Assembly (NCBI GenBank): GCA_023630215.1
Contig: JALPRQ010000001.1
Location: 1,116,001 to 1,180,000 of the forward strand
Direction of reading: 5' to 3'
DNA from: Rhodobacteraceae bacterium NBU2976
GTDB lineage: Bacteria > Pseudomonadota > Alphaproteobacteria > Rhodobacterales > Rhodobacteraceae
DNA: 64,000 nt
Part shown: piece by piece, positions 24,286 through 33,063 of the stretch
How the letters are laid out: each line of letters begins with the position of its first letter
Position numbering within the stretch: the stretch's first letter is position 1
Notes under the pieces: model-generated
The model's input: the letters and a program-made list of their open reading frames with translations, nothing else
Database searches by the model: none
Told to the model about the DNA's origin: nothing
Position numbers and translations under genes: made by a program

Positions 24286-25698
24286 ATGAGCCTAAATGCT
24301 GCCACACCAGAATTTGTCCGCACCCTGACCAACCAGATTGGAGAGGGGGTGATTTCCCCCCCGACGCCAGCCTATCTGGAAGAACCCCGCCACAGGTATA
24401 CGGGTATTGGCGGCTGCTTGGCTCGTCCGCGCAATACGGGCGAGGTCGCGGCGATCGTCCGCTTATGCAACGACAACAAGGTTGGCATTGTTCCCTATGG
24501 CGGCGGCACGGGGTTGGTGTCGGGACAAATCATGGAACACGGCCCGGCGCCTGTAATCCTGTCATTGGAACGTATGGATGCGATCCGCGATGTTGATGCC
24601 GCCGACAATATCCTGATCGCCGAGGCTGGCGCGATTCTGGCGAATATCCAGTTGGCGGCGGCGGACGCGAACCGCCTGTTCCCTCTCTCGCTGGCGTCCG
24701 AAGGGTCCTGTCGGATCGGTGGCAACCTGTCCACAAATGCAGGCGGTGTGAATGTCCTGCGTTATGGCAATGCACGCGACCTGTGTTTGGGGGTGGAGGC
24801 CGTGTTGCCGGACGGATCGATCCTGTCCGGGCTGGAACGGCTTCGCAAAAACAATACGGGTTACGACCTACGCCACCTTTTGATCGGGGCCGAAGGGACG
24901 CTGGGCATCATCACCGCCGCCGCGCTGAAGCTCTCCCCCCGCCCGGTGGAGGTGGAAACTGCCTTTGCCACCGTGCCCAACCCGCAGGCGGCGCTGGACT
25001 TGCTGAATCATCTGCGTGACGATCTTGGCGATCTGATCTCGGCCTTTGAATTGATTGACCTGAACGGCATTCTGTTCATGGAGGAAACCGGGGTGGATCA
25101 CACCTATCCGCTGGCCGAGAAATCCAAATGGCAAGTGCTGGTGGAATGCGGTGGGGGTGTCGATGCCCGCCTGAAGGCCCGGCTGGAACATGCGCTGCAC
25201 GCAGCGGCGGAGCGGGAGCTGATACTGGACGCAGTGATTGCGCAGAGCGAGGGGCAACGCAAATCGCTTTGGCAAATCCGCGAGCATATCCCGATTGGCA
25301 ATCGCAAAATCGGCTCGGTCGTCTCGCATGATATATCCGTCCCGGTCAGCCGCGTCCCCGCATTTATCGAGGCTGCCCGTCCGCTGATTGAAGCGATTGA
25401 CCCGGACCTGCGCATCAACAGCTTCGGCCATCTGGGCGACGGGAATTTGCACTACAACATCTTCCCGCCCATGGGGCGCAATCGGGGTGATTACGACAAT
25501 GCCGCGAAAGAGGTGAAGAAAACCATCCACGATCTGGTGGCCCAATTCGGCGGCTCTTTCAGCGCGGAACACGGGGTCGGGCGGGCGAAGGTAGGCGATT
25601 TGCAAACCTATGGCGATCCGACAAAACTGGCGGCGATGCGGGCGATCAAGGCGGCGCTGGACCCCAATGGGATTATGAACCCGGGGGCGGTGGTTTAA
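24286..25698 (+). CDS. FAD-linked D-2-hydroxyacid dehydrogenase (D-2-hydroxyglutarate dehydrogenase-like)
   Basis: FAD-binding protein of 470 residues in the GlcD/D-lactate dehydrogenase type 4 family. The N-terminal FAD domain has VPYGGGTGLVSGQ and EGSCRIGGNLSTNAGGVNVLRYG; GAEGTLGIITAAALKL follows. The C-terminal cap has the metal and substrate motifs FGHLGDGNLHYN and SAEHGVGRAK, then DPNGIMNPGAVV. Overall layout is closest to D-2-hydroxyglutarate dehydrogenases, but other 2-hydroxyacids are possible. Its stop shares the tetranucleotide TTAA with the convergent gene. Confidence 0.85.
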   Translation: MSLNAATPEFVRTLTNQIGEGVISPPTPAYLEEPRHRYTGIGGCLARPRNTGEVAAIVRLCNDNKVGIVPYGGGTGLVSGQIMEHGPAPVILSLERMDAIRDVDAADNILIAEAGAILANIQLAAADANRLFPLSLASEGSCRIGGNLSTNAGGVNVLRYGNARDLCLGVEAVLPDGSILSGLERLRKNNTGYDLRHLLIGAEGTLGIITAAALKLSPRPVEVETAFATVPNPQAALDLLNHLRDDLGDLISAFELIDLNGILFMEETGVDHTYPLAEKSKWQVLVECGGGVDARLKARLEHALHAAAERELILDAVIAQSEGQRKSLWQIREHIPIGNRKIGSVVSHDISVPVSRVPAFIEAARPLIEAIDPDLRINSFGHLGDGNLHYNIFPPMGRNRGDYDNAAKEVKKTIHDLVAQFGGSFSAEHGVGRAKVGDLQTYGDPTKLAAMRAIKAALDPNGIMNPGAVV

Positions 25699-26135
25699 GC
25701 CTCGTTCCAAGTAAGCTCGGCACTGACATGCTTCTTACCCGCACAGGCGTCATAGGCGGCTGCACTAAAAATACGTTCACGGAAATCGACTATTTCCTGA
25801 GGACTCATACACCATTCGATTCCGTCATCCAGATCCTCAAAGTCACCTGATTGTTCAAAATGAAACTCGGCCGTTAGATGATAAATTACCGGCTCTCCAT
25901 CATCGTCCACGAAGCTCAACTGTCTGGTTAGGCTTAGGTAAAATCCGCCATCATGATTTTTGCCCCATTGGAACAACAGCATATCGCCGTCTTCTTCCAA
26001 CGAATCTGCATCTTCGGCTCGTTCGTTTTCGTAAAAGTCCAACAACAGGTCCAGAACCTGCTCGTGATCCATATCATCGACTTGTGCGGGTAAAAGCTCG
26101 TCAAACGTGCTGCGTGTGTTCTCGACGATAAACAT
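25695..26135 (-). CDS. Acidic protein of unknown function
   Basis: Cytoplasmic protein of 146 residues, strongly acidic (for example DMDHEQVLDLLLDFYENERAE, quoted in part, and EEDGDMLLFQWGKNHDGGF), with no membrane segment or signal. I do not recognise the family. The central part alternates strands containing aromatic residues (LLFQWGK, FYLSLTRQLSFVDDDGE, AEFHFEQSG), which suggests a compact beta fold. It lies 14 bases after apt on the same strand and may be the last gene of that unit. Confidence 0.7.
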   Translation of the reverse strand: MFIVENTRSTFDELLPAQVDDMDHEQVLDLLLDFYENERAEDADSLEEDGDMLLFQWGKNHDGGFYLSLTRQLSFVDDDGEPVIYHLTAEFHFEQSGDFEDLDDGIEWCMSPQEIVDFRERIFSAAAYDACAGKKHVSAELTWNEA

Positions 26136-26149
26136 CAGCGACCTTTCCG

Positions 26150-26689
26150 TTAACTCCCCTCAAACTCGCACAACACGTGGGTATCCACCCCCATCGCTTC
26201 CAGCTTGCGCCGTCCGCCCAGTTCCGGCAGGTCCACCACAAAGGCGCAGCTTAGGATTTTGCCGCCCAGCCGTTCGATCAGTTTGATCCCGGCCTCGGCG
26301 GTGCCGCCTGTCGCTAGCAGGTCATCGACGATCAGAACGACCTCGCCTGCCTCGATGGCGTCGTCGTGCATTTCCATCACCGCCTCGCCATATTCCAGCT
26401 GATAGGCTTGTTCGATGGTTGCACCCGGCAGTTTTCCCTTTTTGCGGATTGGCACAAATCCAACAGACAGTTGATGGGCAATCGCCCCGCCCAAGATAAA
26501 GCCCCGCGCCTCCAACCCCACGACCTTGTCGATCCGCATTCCGGCATAGGGGTGCAGCAGTTGGTCGATGGCCATGCGAAACCCGCGCGCGTCGGCGAAC
26601 AGCGTGGTGACATCGCGAAACATGATCCCCTCGTGGGGGAAATCGGGAATGGTGCGGATGTAATCCTTGACGGTTTTATACGGGGGCAT
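26150..26689 (-). CDS. apt: Adenine phosphoribosyltransferase
   Basis: Purine salvage enzyme of 179 residues that joins adenine to PRPP to give AMP. The start [26 protein letters not shown] (first part shown at 1-20) is typical; the PRPP motif is [15 protein letters not shown] (about 117-131), and the flexible loop region is [12 protein letters not shown]. It is downstream of the NadR-like gene with a six-base gap and upstream of an unknown acidic protein. It forms a functional pair with mtnP in the same minus-strand run, which releases adenine. Confidence 0.97.
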   Translation of the reverse strand: MPPYKTVKDYIRTIPDFPHEGIMFRDVTTLFADARGFRMAIDQLLHPYAGMRIDKVVGLEARGFILGGAIAHQLSVGFVPIRKKGKLPGATIEQAYQLEYGEAVMEMHDDAIEAGEVVLIVDDLLATGGTAEAGIKLIERLGGKILSCAFVVDLPELGGRRKLEAMGVDTHVLCEFEGS

Positions 26690-26695
26690 GGGACC

Positions 26696-27661
26696 TCATT
26701 TCGGGGTTAGCAGCATGTTGTCGACAACGGCGCAGGCGGCTGCCTCGCGGGCCGTGAAATCACCTTCGATCAGGGTGTATGATGCCCCGAATGCCTCTAG
26801 CTTCGCCACGGTCAGATCGAAGAATTTCTGCCGAATTTCCTGCTTGGCGAAATAGCGGATCGGGTCTTCTTCCCAAGGGGTGTCAGCGCCCAGCAACAAG
26901 TAATGATCCGGTAATTCGATCCGCGCCTCTAGATCGGGCAGCGAGCGATCCAGCAGCATTTCCGCCCAGACGGCGGTCAGAAGGGGATCGGTATCTTCGA
27001 ACAGGATCGGTCCAGCCTTTAGCGACAGCGTCTTGCGGTGGGCGACGTGGCCATCGACGATGAAGTGCAATTCCTCTGGGCGATAGTCGCCCGGTGTACG
27101 ATATTTTTCGTAAGGTCGCCCATATTCCGGGACATAGGGACCGCCATATTTCTCGGCCAGAAATTTCGCCATATAGGATTTACCGGTGCTTTCGCCACCG
27201 ACCATCGTCAGGCGTTTCTGGTAATAGGGGCGGACATAGGACGGGATTGATTGCCAGTGTCCGAATGGGTCCTGCCGAATATCAGCCGAGTTTGCCGGAT
27301 AGGCCATCCACATCGGGTCGAGGATGAAATGCTGTGCATCCAGCGCCCGGGCAAGATCGACGATATATCCTTCGGATCCGACCACACGGTCAATTGGTTC
27401 GGGGTGGAAGCCACGGATGATCCGTGCCCAGTCGGGATCGTCGGATGCCAATGGGTTAGCGCCATTATTGACCACGATCACCACAGCTTCGGGGAACAGT
27501 TTTTCCATCCAGGCTTTGCGATACACCGGTGGGATCGGGTCGCTATCGGATGCCGACAGGATAATCGTCAGACGGTCCACCAGATAGGACGCCGTGCGCA
27601 CCAGCGCCACGTGCCCCAGATGTGGCGGCATGAATTTTCCCAGAATTACGCCTTTGGTCAT
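26696..27661 (-). CDS. NadR-like bifunctional nucleotidyltransferase / ribosylnicotinamide kinase
   Basis: Protein of 321 residues with two halves. The N-terminal nucleotidyltransferase has GKFMPPHLGHVALV (the HxGH-type motif) and the C-terminal kinase has a P-loop MVGGESTGKSYMAK. This is the NadR architecture (NMN adenylyltransferase plus nicotinamide riboside kinase) without an N-terminal helix-turn-helix domain. I chose the ATG at 27661 with GGGGGAC upstream; an in-frame ATG four codons earlier overlaps that ribosome site. The likely role is NAD salvage, next to purine salvage genes. Confidence 0.8.
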   Translation of the reverse strand: MTKGVILGKFMPPHLGHVALVRTASYLVDRLTIILSASDSDPIPPVYRKAWMEKLFPEAVVIVVNNGANPLASDDPDWARIIRGFHPEPIDRVVGSEGYIVDLARALDAQHFILDPMWMAYPANSADIRQDPFGHWQSIPSYVRPYYQKRLTMVGGESTGKSYMAKFLAEKYGGPYVPEYGRPYEKYRTPGDYRPEELHFIVDGHVAHRKTLSLKAGPILFEDTDPLLTAVWAEMLLDRSLPDLEARIELPDHYLLLGADTPWEEDPIRYFAKQEIRQKFFDLTVAKLEAFGASYTLIEGDFTAREAAACAVVDNMLLTPK

Positions 27662-27721
27662 ATGTCCCCCCATAATGCCGCCCCTTTTTAAGGGGTCCGG
27701 GCGCCCCCGAACAGCAAAATC

Positions 27722-28705
27722 TTATCTGAATTTTGCCAGCAAGCCCTCTAGCGGACCGGCTGGCATGATCCGTATCCAGATATGCGCAAACAACAGCAGC
27801 GCCGCGCTGATCTGGATCGTCAACATCCCCGGTCCAAGCGCGGGTGGCAGCAGATCAGACATGGCGCCAATAATAATCACAAGACCCGTCATCAGTATGT
27901 ATAGGGTAAAGGGCATTTCACCGGGCACGGACAGGAAAGCCGCCGCAGTTCCAAAGCGTGGCGTGACCCACAGGATCGCCCCGATCAGCGCAAATGCAAA
28001 AGCTGTGGCATAGGTAACGAAAAACGGGTTGGGGGGCAGAGGGGTCAGCGCCACCAGTTCTCCCAGCCCCAGTTTCGGGGTGGCAGCCATGCCGCTGAGC
28101 GCTTTGACCAGCAGCGCCCCCAGCACCCCACCGACAAACAGGCGTCGGGGCAGGGCAGAGCTGGTCAGGTTTCGCGTCGCCAACCACATACCGATCAGCA
28201 GGAAGCTGGCCCAAGGAATGATGGGGTAAAAGCCATTGAACAGAACACTTCGGAGGACGCCGCTCGGGGAAGAAAATATGTAATTGCCATTCATATCCCA
28301 TCCCGCGCGGTGATCCACGTAAACGGCTATCAGCACCCAACCAAGAACTATTACAATTGCGATCCACAGGGTATATGGCGCGGCTTTTTCGCGAACCAGC
28401 ACCGCAAAGGCCAGTGCGAGTCCAAGCGTGAATAGTATCGATGCCGGAAACAGAAGCATCAGGATCAGACCGATGACAGCCAGTATCATAGCCTGCATCA
28501 GGCTGGGTCGCGCCCGAAGGCGCCCAAGGCCGAATTGCAGTCCTAGCAGGATCAGAAACATCGCCTGTGCCGGGCCATTCCCGAAATTCGAAAGCCATTC
28601 AGTATAAAACGGCAGATAGCCGCTGGGTCGGATGATCGCCAGCATACCGTACAGCATTCCGATCAGCGCGATGAACCGGGCGACATTCAGGGCCTGCATG
28701 GTCAT
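27722..28705 (-). CDS. Polytopic membrane protein, DUF418/YeiB-like
   Basis: Membrane protein of 327 residues with about nine or ten hydrophobic helices. It resembles the DUF418 (YeiB) family: an inner segment YPIIPWASFLLIGMWLATRNL and the C-terminal ending PAGPLEGLLAKFR correspond to the usual GPLEWLxR-type finish of that family. Function unknown; some related acyltransferase-fold proteins modify surface polymers. Its start overlaps the mtnP stop by four bases, so the two are coupled. Confidence 0.65.
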   Translation of the reverse strand: MTMQALNVARFIALIGMLYGMLAIIRPSGYLPFYTEWLSNFGNGPAQAMFLILLGLQFGLGRLRARPSLMQAMILAVIGLILMLLFPASILFTLGLALAFAVLVREKAAPYTLWIAIVIVLGWVLIAVYVDHRAGWDMNGNYIFSSPSGVLRSVLFNGFYPIIPWASFLLIGMWLATRNLTSSALPRRLFVGGVLGALLVKALSGMAATPKLGLGELVALTPLPPNPFFVTYATAFAFALIGAILWVTPRFGTAAAFLSVPGEMPFTLYILMTGLVIIIGAMSDLLPPALGPGMLTIQISAALLLFAHIWIRIMPAGPLEGLLAKFR

Positions 28706-29574
28706 CCCAGAATGCGACCTGCCACGGCATCCAGTTTGGCCACCAGCGTCGGATCACGCTGATCAGGTTGCGTCAGGATCGCATAGTCCAACGCGCGGTC
28801 GCAGCCATGCGGGCAGGGGTCGCGGTGGCTTCCCAGCAGGTCAGGCAGACGTTTCACCATGCCACGTGCCTTGTCCGCATTGCCGAAGAGGGTGGCGATG
28901 ATGTCTTGCACGTCAACCTCACCATGATCCGGATGCCAGCTGTCATAATCGGTGATCATCGCGACGGAGGCGTAACATAGCTCGGCCTCGCGGGCGAGCT
29001 TCGCCTCGGGCATATTGGTCATGCCGATCACGTCACAACCCCAGACCTCGCGGTAAAGTTTGCTTTCGGCGAGGGTCGAAAATTGCGGCCCCTCCATCGC
29101 CAGATACGTGCCACCGTCATGCACGGTCACGCCTTCGGCTCGTGCGGCATCGGCGCAGGCGGCGCCAAGGCGCGGGCAGGTCGGGTGGGCGACGGAGACG
29201 TGCGCGACACAGCCGGTGCCAAAGAAGGATTTTTCGCGTGCAAATGTCCGGTCGATAAACTGATCGACGATCACGAAATCGCCTGGCGCCATATCCTCGC
29301 GAAACGAGCCGCAGGCGGATACCGAAATCACATCCGTCACCCCCAGCCGTTTCAACGCGTCGATATTGGCACGGTAGGGGACGGTGGTTGGGGACAATTT
29401 ATGCCCCCGCGCGTGACGGGGTAGGAAGGCCATCTTTACGCCATCCAGAACGCCCGTCAGGATCTGGTCAGATGGATTACCCCACGGGGTTTCCACCGAA
29501 ACCCATTTGGCCTCGTCCAACCCATCAATGTCATACACACCGCTGCCGCCAATAACGCCGATCATCGTGTCCAT
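28702..29574 (-). CDS. mtnP: S-methyl-5'-thioadenosine phosphorylase
   Basis: Phosphorylase of 290 residues that splits methylthioadenosine (from polyamine and quorum-signal synthesis) into adenine and methylthioribose-1-phosphate. Family marks are IGVIGGSGVYDIDGL (phosphate loop), LPRHARGHKLSPT, ISVSACGSFREDMAPGDFVIVDQFIDRT (shown in parts), MEGPQFST and GMTNMPEAKLAREAELCYA. The adenine released is the substrate of Apt in the same run of genes. Confidence 0.95.
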   Translation of the reverse strand: MDTMIGVIGGSGVYDIDGLDEAKWVSVETPWGNPSDQILTGVLDGVKMAFLPRHARGHKLSPTTVPYRANIDALKRLGVTDVISVSACGSFREDMAPGDFVIVDQFIDRTFAREKSFFGTGCVAHVSVAHPTCPRLGAACADAARAEGVTVHDGGTYLAMEGPQFSTLAESKLYREVWGCDVIGMTNMPEAKLAREAELCYASVAMITDYDSWHPDHGEVDVQDIIATLFGNADKARGMVKRLPDLLGSHRDPCPHGCDRALDYAILTQPDQRDPTLVAKLDAVAGRILG

Positions 29575-29583
29575 GTCTGCCCC

Positions 29584-30189
29584 CTATTTCGGTCGGATCA
29601 GCTCGTAAACCTCGCTGATCGTGGCGTAATCCTTGTAGCCCAGCCGCGCAACAGGCTGGTAATCGGTGGCGTGGAACATACCGTCGCGCACCGCCGAATC
29701 CAGCAGGTGGATACCCACCACATTTCCGATGATCATGACGTTGCCATCACCCGGCAGATCAACAATCTGATGCAGCTTGCATTCCAGCGATGCAGGGCTG
29801 TCAGCGACGCGCGGGACATTCACGATCTGGCACGCGGCTTTGGTCAGGCCGGCAACCTCGAATTCATCGACACCCGCCTCGTAAGCGCCCGAGGTTGCGT
29901 TCATCGCATCCTTCAACGCATGGCTTACAACATTCACAACAAACTCACCCGTGTCGCGAATATTGCTGACGCTGTCCTTACCGAACTCCCGATCCGATTT
30001 GCGCCCGGCCGAGGTAAACATCACCATCGGCGGGTTATCCATCACCGCGTTGAAAAAGCTGTAAGGGGCAAGGTTCGCCTTCCCATCCTTGTCCACCGTC
30101 GATATCCACCCAATTGGGCGTGGGGAAACGATGGCCTTTAACGGCGAGTGTTTCAGGGGTTTGTTCGGGTCATCCGGTCGATAAAACAT
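29584..30189 (-). CDS. Flavin reductase-like FMN-binding protein
   Basis: Protein of 201 residues of the flavin reductase-like (DIM6/NTAB) split-barrel family. Typical elements are SPRPIGWISTVDKDGKANLAPYSFFNAV (in parts) with ANLAPYS binding FMN phosphate, DTGEFVVNVVS and the SLECKLHQIV strand. It likely supplies or uses reduced FMN, but the reaction is not shown. It lies nine bases upstream of mtnP on the same strand and may be co-transcribed with it. Confidence 0.85.
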   Translation of the reverse strand: MFYRPDDPNKPLKHSPLKAIVSPRPIGWISTVDKDGKANLAPYSFFNAVMDNPPMVMFTSAGRKSDREFGKDSVSNIRDTGEFVVNVVSHALKDAMNATSGAYEAGVDEFEVAGLTKAACQIVNVPRVADSPASLECKLHQIVDLPGDGNVMIIGNVVGIHLLDSAVRDGMFHATDYQPVARLGYKDYATISEVYELIRPK

Positions 30190-30334
30190 GCGATACTTTC
30201 AAGTCTGTATTTGCCGAAAACCTAAGCGCGTGCTAGCAAAGTGTCGAGAGCTAAGAGGAACAAACAATGCCCCATTCAATCCGACGTGGCTGATCTCGCC
30301 GAAACGTGATGTCAACGACGCTTGGAAAATCTGA

Positions 30335-30826
30335 ATGTTCCGCATAGCCGAAGAAACCCCCGAAGATGAATATGAGGTCGAGTATCTGCTTGATCTGTGC
30401 TTTGCCCCCGGTCGCACGGCGCTAAGTTCCTATCGTTTGCGCGACGGTGTGTCAAAAGTGTCGGGCCTGTCGCTGGTGGCGCGGGATGAATTTGACGTGT
30501 TGGCCGGGTCGATCAGCTATTGGCCGATCTTGATCGGCGAGGGCGGGGCGAAGGCGCTGCTGCTGGGTCCCGTTGCTGTCCACCCGATCCATCAGGGAGA
30601 GGGGTTGGGCGCGGCTCTGATCAACGATTCTCTGGCCCGCGCCGAAGCCGCCGGTTGGACCCGCGTGGTGCTGGTAGGGGATGAACCCTATTACCGACGG
30701 TTCGGTTTCACCAAGGCGGATTTTCTGGAAATGCCACCGCCGACCAACCCAGATCGGCTGTTGCATCGGGCGTTGGTAGATGGGGCGTTCAACGGGTTGT
30801 CGGGGTTGATCCGGAAGGTGACGTAA
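30335..30826 (+). CDS. GNAT acetyltransferase, YhbS-like
   Basis: N-acetyltransferase of 163 residues. The acetyl-CoA site is seen in LLGPVAVHPIHQGEGLGAALI (part), which carries the Q/RxxGxG/A loop, and VVLVGDEPYYRRFGF is characteristic of the YhbS group. No signal or membrane segment. It stands alone, divergent from the flavin reductase-like gene and convergent with dapE. Substrate unknown. Confidence 0.88.
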   Translation: MFRIAEETPEDEYEVEYLLDLCFAPGRTALSSYRLRDGVSKVSGLSLVARDEFDVLAGSISYWPILIGEGGAKALLLGPVAVHPIHQGEGLGAALINDSLARAEAAGWTRVVLVGDEPYYRRFGFTKADFLEMPPPTNPDRLLHRALVDGAFNGLSGLIRKVT

Positions 30827-30855
30827 CCTCACCCCGCCCGGAATCAAGGCGTCAG

Positions 30856-30993
30856 CCGCCGGGCGAGCGCCTGCCCGTCCCGGCGGGCTGGCGCTTTGGC
30901 AGAGGGCTTCCTCGGTCGAAGGAAAGAGTTGGTGGAACCATAAAGTGCCTTACATCAACGTATCAGCGCCACCCCACAGGCAGGCGCTCGCCC
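30856..30993. repeat. Intergenic palindromic element with 15-bp inverted ends
   Basis: GGGCGAGCGCCTGCC (30861-30875) and its exact complement GGCAGGCGCTCGCCC (30979-30993) flank about 100 bases. A second hairpin, CCGCCGGG / CCCGGCGG (30856-30863 and 30879-30886), is nested at the left end. It fills most of the 177-base gap between convergent GNAT and dapE genes. It resembles a dispersed extragenic palindromic element, but a second copy is not present in this window, so its repeat status is unproven. Confidence 0.5.
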
Positions 30994-31003
30994 TTACGAT
31001 CCG

Positions 31004-32140
31004 CTACGAAAAATACTCTCGCAGCACCCGCGCATAAACCGCCTTCAACTGCCCGATCTGTTCGACCGAAACCCGTTCATCCACCCCGTGCATTCGTTGG
31101 CCGACCAAACCGAACTCCACCACAGGACAATGATCCTTCACGAAACGCGCGTCCGAGGTGCCGCCGGACGTGGACAGCTCGGGCACTACACTCGTTTCTG
31201 CCGCTACCGCCGCAGCCACCAAATCGGACAGTTCCCCCGGCGGGGTCAGGAAGCTCTCGCCTGACACTTGCGTGCGCATGGCCACCTCTACCCCAAAGGC
31301 GGTGGCGATTTTGTCGGCTTCCCCACGCAGCCAATCGGTAAGGCTGTCTGACGTGTGATCGTCGTTGAACCGAATATTCACGGTTGCGCGGCACGCCGCC
31401 GGGATCACGTTGTTCGCCGGGTTCCCGGTATCAATCGTTGTCACCGCCAGCGTGGAGGCATCGAAATGATCCGTTCCAGCGTCCAGTTCATGCGACGCCA
31501 ACCGATCCATCAGCCGCGCCATGGCGGGCAGCGGGTTATTGGCCCGGTGCGGATAGGCCGAGTGCCCCTGCACGCCTGTCACGGTGAAATAGGCCGTCAT
31601 CGAGCCGCGTCGGCCGATCTTCATCATCTCGCCCATCACCTCAGGACAGGTTGGCTCGCCAACGATACAGGCGTCCATACGTTCATTGTTCGCCGCCATC
31701 CAATCCAGTAGCGCGATTGTGCCGTCGGTCGCATCGCCTTCTTCGTCCCCCGTGATCGCAATCACGATTGACCCGTCTGGTGGCGTGTCCGCCACAAAAT
31801 CCACCGCCGCCGCAACAAAGGCCGCCACGCCGGATTTCATATCAACCGACCCGCGCCCGTATAGCCAGCCATCCTTGATCTCAGCACCGAAGGGATCAAC
31901 CGACCACGCCGCCGCGTCCCCGACTGGCACCACATCCGTATGCCCGTTAAACCCGAACGACCGCCCGTTCCCTGCCGTGCCCCAGCGAGCAAACAGGTTC
32001 GCCGTCCCGTTCCGATCCACCCGCGTACAGGTGAATCCGGCTTCGGATAAAACCTCCTCTAACAACACCAACGCGCCGCCCTCGTCAGGGGTTACTGACC
32101 GGCACCGAACCAGTTTTGCGGTCAAATCAACAGCATCCAT
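31004..32140 (-). CDS. dapE: Succinyl-diaminopimelate desuccinylase
   Basis: Zinc-dependent M20 peptidase-family enzyme of 378 residues in the lysine/diaminopimelate pathway. Family marks are [27 protein letters not shown] (zinc ligand His and catalytic Asp), [27 protein letters not shown] (catalytic and ligand Glu) and a C-terminal HGVDERV. I chose the ATG at 32140, opening [13 protein letters not shown], which matches the usual family start; in-frame codons up to 32221 would add a poorly conserved leader. Confidence 0.93.
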   Translation of the reverse strand: MDAVDLTAKLVRCRSVTPDEGGALVLLEEVLSEAGFTCTRVDRNGTANLFARWGTAGNGRSFGFNGHTDVVPVGDAAAWSVDPFGAEIKDGWLYGRGSVDMKSGVAAFVAAAVDFVADTPPDGSIVIAITGDEEGDATDGTIALLDWMAANNERMDACIVGEPTCPEVMGEMMKIGRRGSMTAYFTVTGVQGHSAYPHRANNPLPAMARLMDRLASHELDAGTDHFDASTLAVTTIDTGNPANNVIPAACRATVNIRFNDDHTSDSLTDWLRGEADKIATAFGVEVAMRTQVSGESFLTPPGELSDLVAAAVAAETSVVPELSTSGGTSDARFVKDHCPVVEFGLVGQRMHGVDERVSVEQIGQLKAVYARVLREYFS

Positions 32141-32273
32141 GCCAAAACCTGCCTGTAAATCCATCGTTTCACCGACATTCCTATAGGTCACCTGAACGTC
32201 CGTCCAGATTCTACTGGTCATTTATGGGGATTCGCGGCAACCTGTACGGCGGTTTAGCAAACTACAGGACCGC

Positions 32274-33050
32274 ATGACTGACAGCCCGGTTATCGAGTTA
32301 AAGAATATCCACAAGAGTTTCGGCCCGTTGGAGGTTCTGAAAGGGATCGACCTGACCGCAAAGCGCGGCGATGTTGTTGTGTTGATCGGCTCTTCCGGGT
32401 CCGGAAAATCCACGCTTTTGCGTTGCGCGAACCTTCTGGAAATCTGCCAACAGGGCGATGTAATTTTTTCGGGCGAGGCGGTTACATGGAAAGGGCAGGG
32501 GCAAAATCGTAAGCCGGCTGATCATAAACAGGTCATTCGGTTTCGCACCAACCTGTCGATGGTGTTCCAGCAATTTAACCTCTGGTCCCATATGACCATC
32601 TTGCAGAATGTGATGGAAGCGCCGGTTTCCGTGACCGGTAGAGACAAGACCGAGGTAGAAACCAAAGCTCGCGAATACCTGGCGAAGGTCGGGATCGGTG
32701 ACAAATGCGACGCCTACCCGGCGCAGCTGTCAGGCGGCCAGCAGCAACGTGCGGCGATTGCCCGTGCGCTTTGTATGGAACCGACCGCGATGCTGTTTGA
32801 CGAACCGACGTCGGCCCTTGATCCCGAGCTGGAGGCCGAAGTCGTTCGCGTGATCAAGGCGCTGGCGGACGAGGGCCGCACCATGATAATAGTGACCCAC
32901 GACATGAAGCTTGCCCGCGATGTGGGCGACCATGTAATCTTCCTCCATCAAGGGCTGATCGAGGAAGAGGGGACACCGTCCGAAGTATTCGACAACCCGA
33001 AATCCGAGCGTCTCAGGCAATTTCTTGCTGCGACGACGGCCCAACACTAA
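32274..33050 (+). CDS. Polar amino-acid ABC transporter, ATP-binding protein
   Basis: ATPase subunit of 258 residues of the HisP/GlnQ type. Walker A is IGSSGSGKSTLLRC, the signature is LSGGQQQRAAIARAL, Walker B is MLFDEPTSALDPE, and the H-loop is IIVTHDMKLARD. The ending LFxNPKSER-like (VFDNPKSERLRQFL) is typical of amino-acid importers. It is the first gene of a transporter unit that continues with a binding protein, an unknown gene and two permeases. Confidence 0.95.
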   Translation: MTDSPVIELKNIHKSFGPLEVLKGIDLTAKRGDVVVLIGSSGSGKSTLLRCANLLEICQQGDVIFSGEAVTWKGQGQNRKPADHKQVIRFRTNLSMVFQQFNLWSHMTILQNVMEAPVSVTGRDKTEVETKAREYLAKVGIGDKCDAYPAQLSGGQQQRAAIARALCMEPTAMLFDEPTSALDPELEAEVVRVIKALADEGRTMIIVTHDMKLARDVGDHVIFLHQGLIEEEGTPSEVFDNPKSERLRQFLAATTAQH

Positions 33051-33063
33051 CAAGGAGACCAAA

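Noticed and set aside
32241-32268. CCTGTA...TACAGG inverted repeat upstream of the amino-acid ABC ATPase gene, resembling the palindrome at 11144
   Set aside because: Only six-base arms 16 bases apart; too weak to claim a shared operator.
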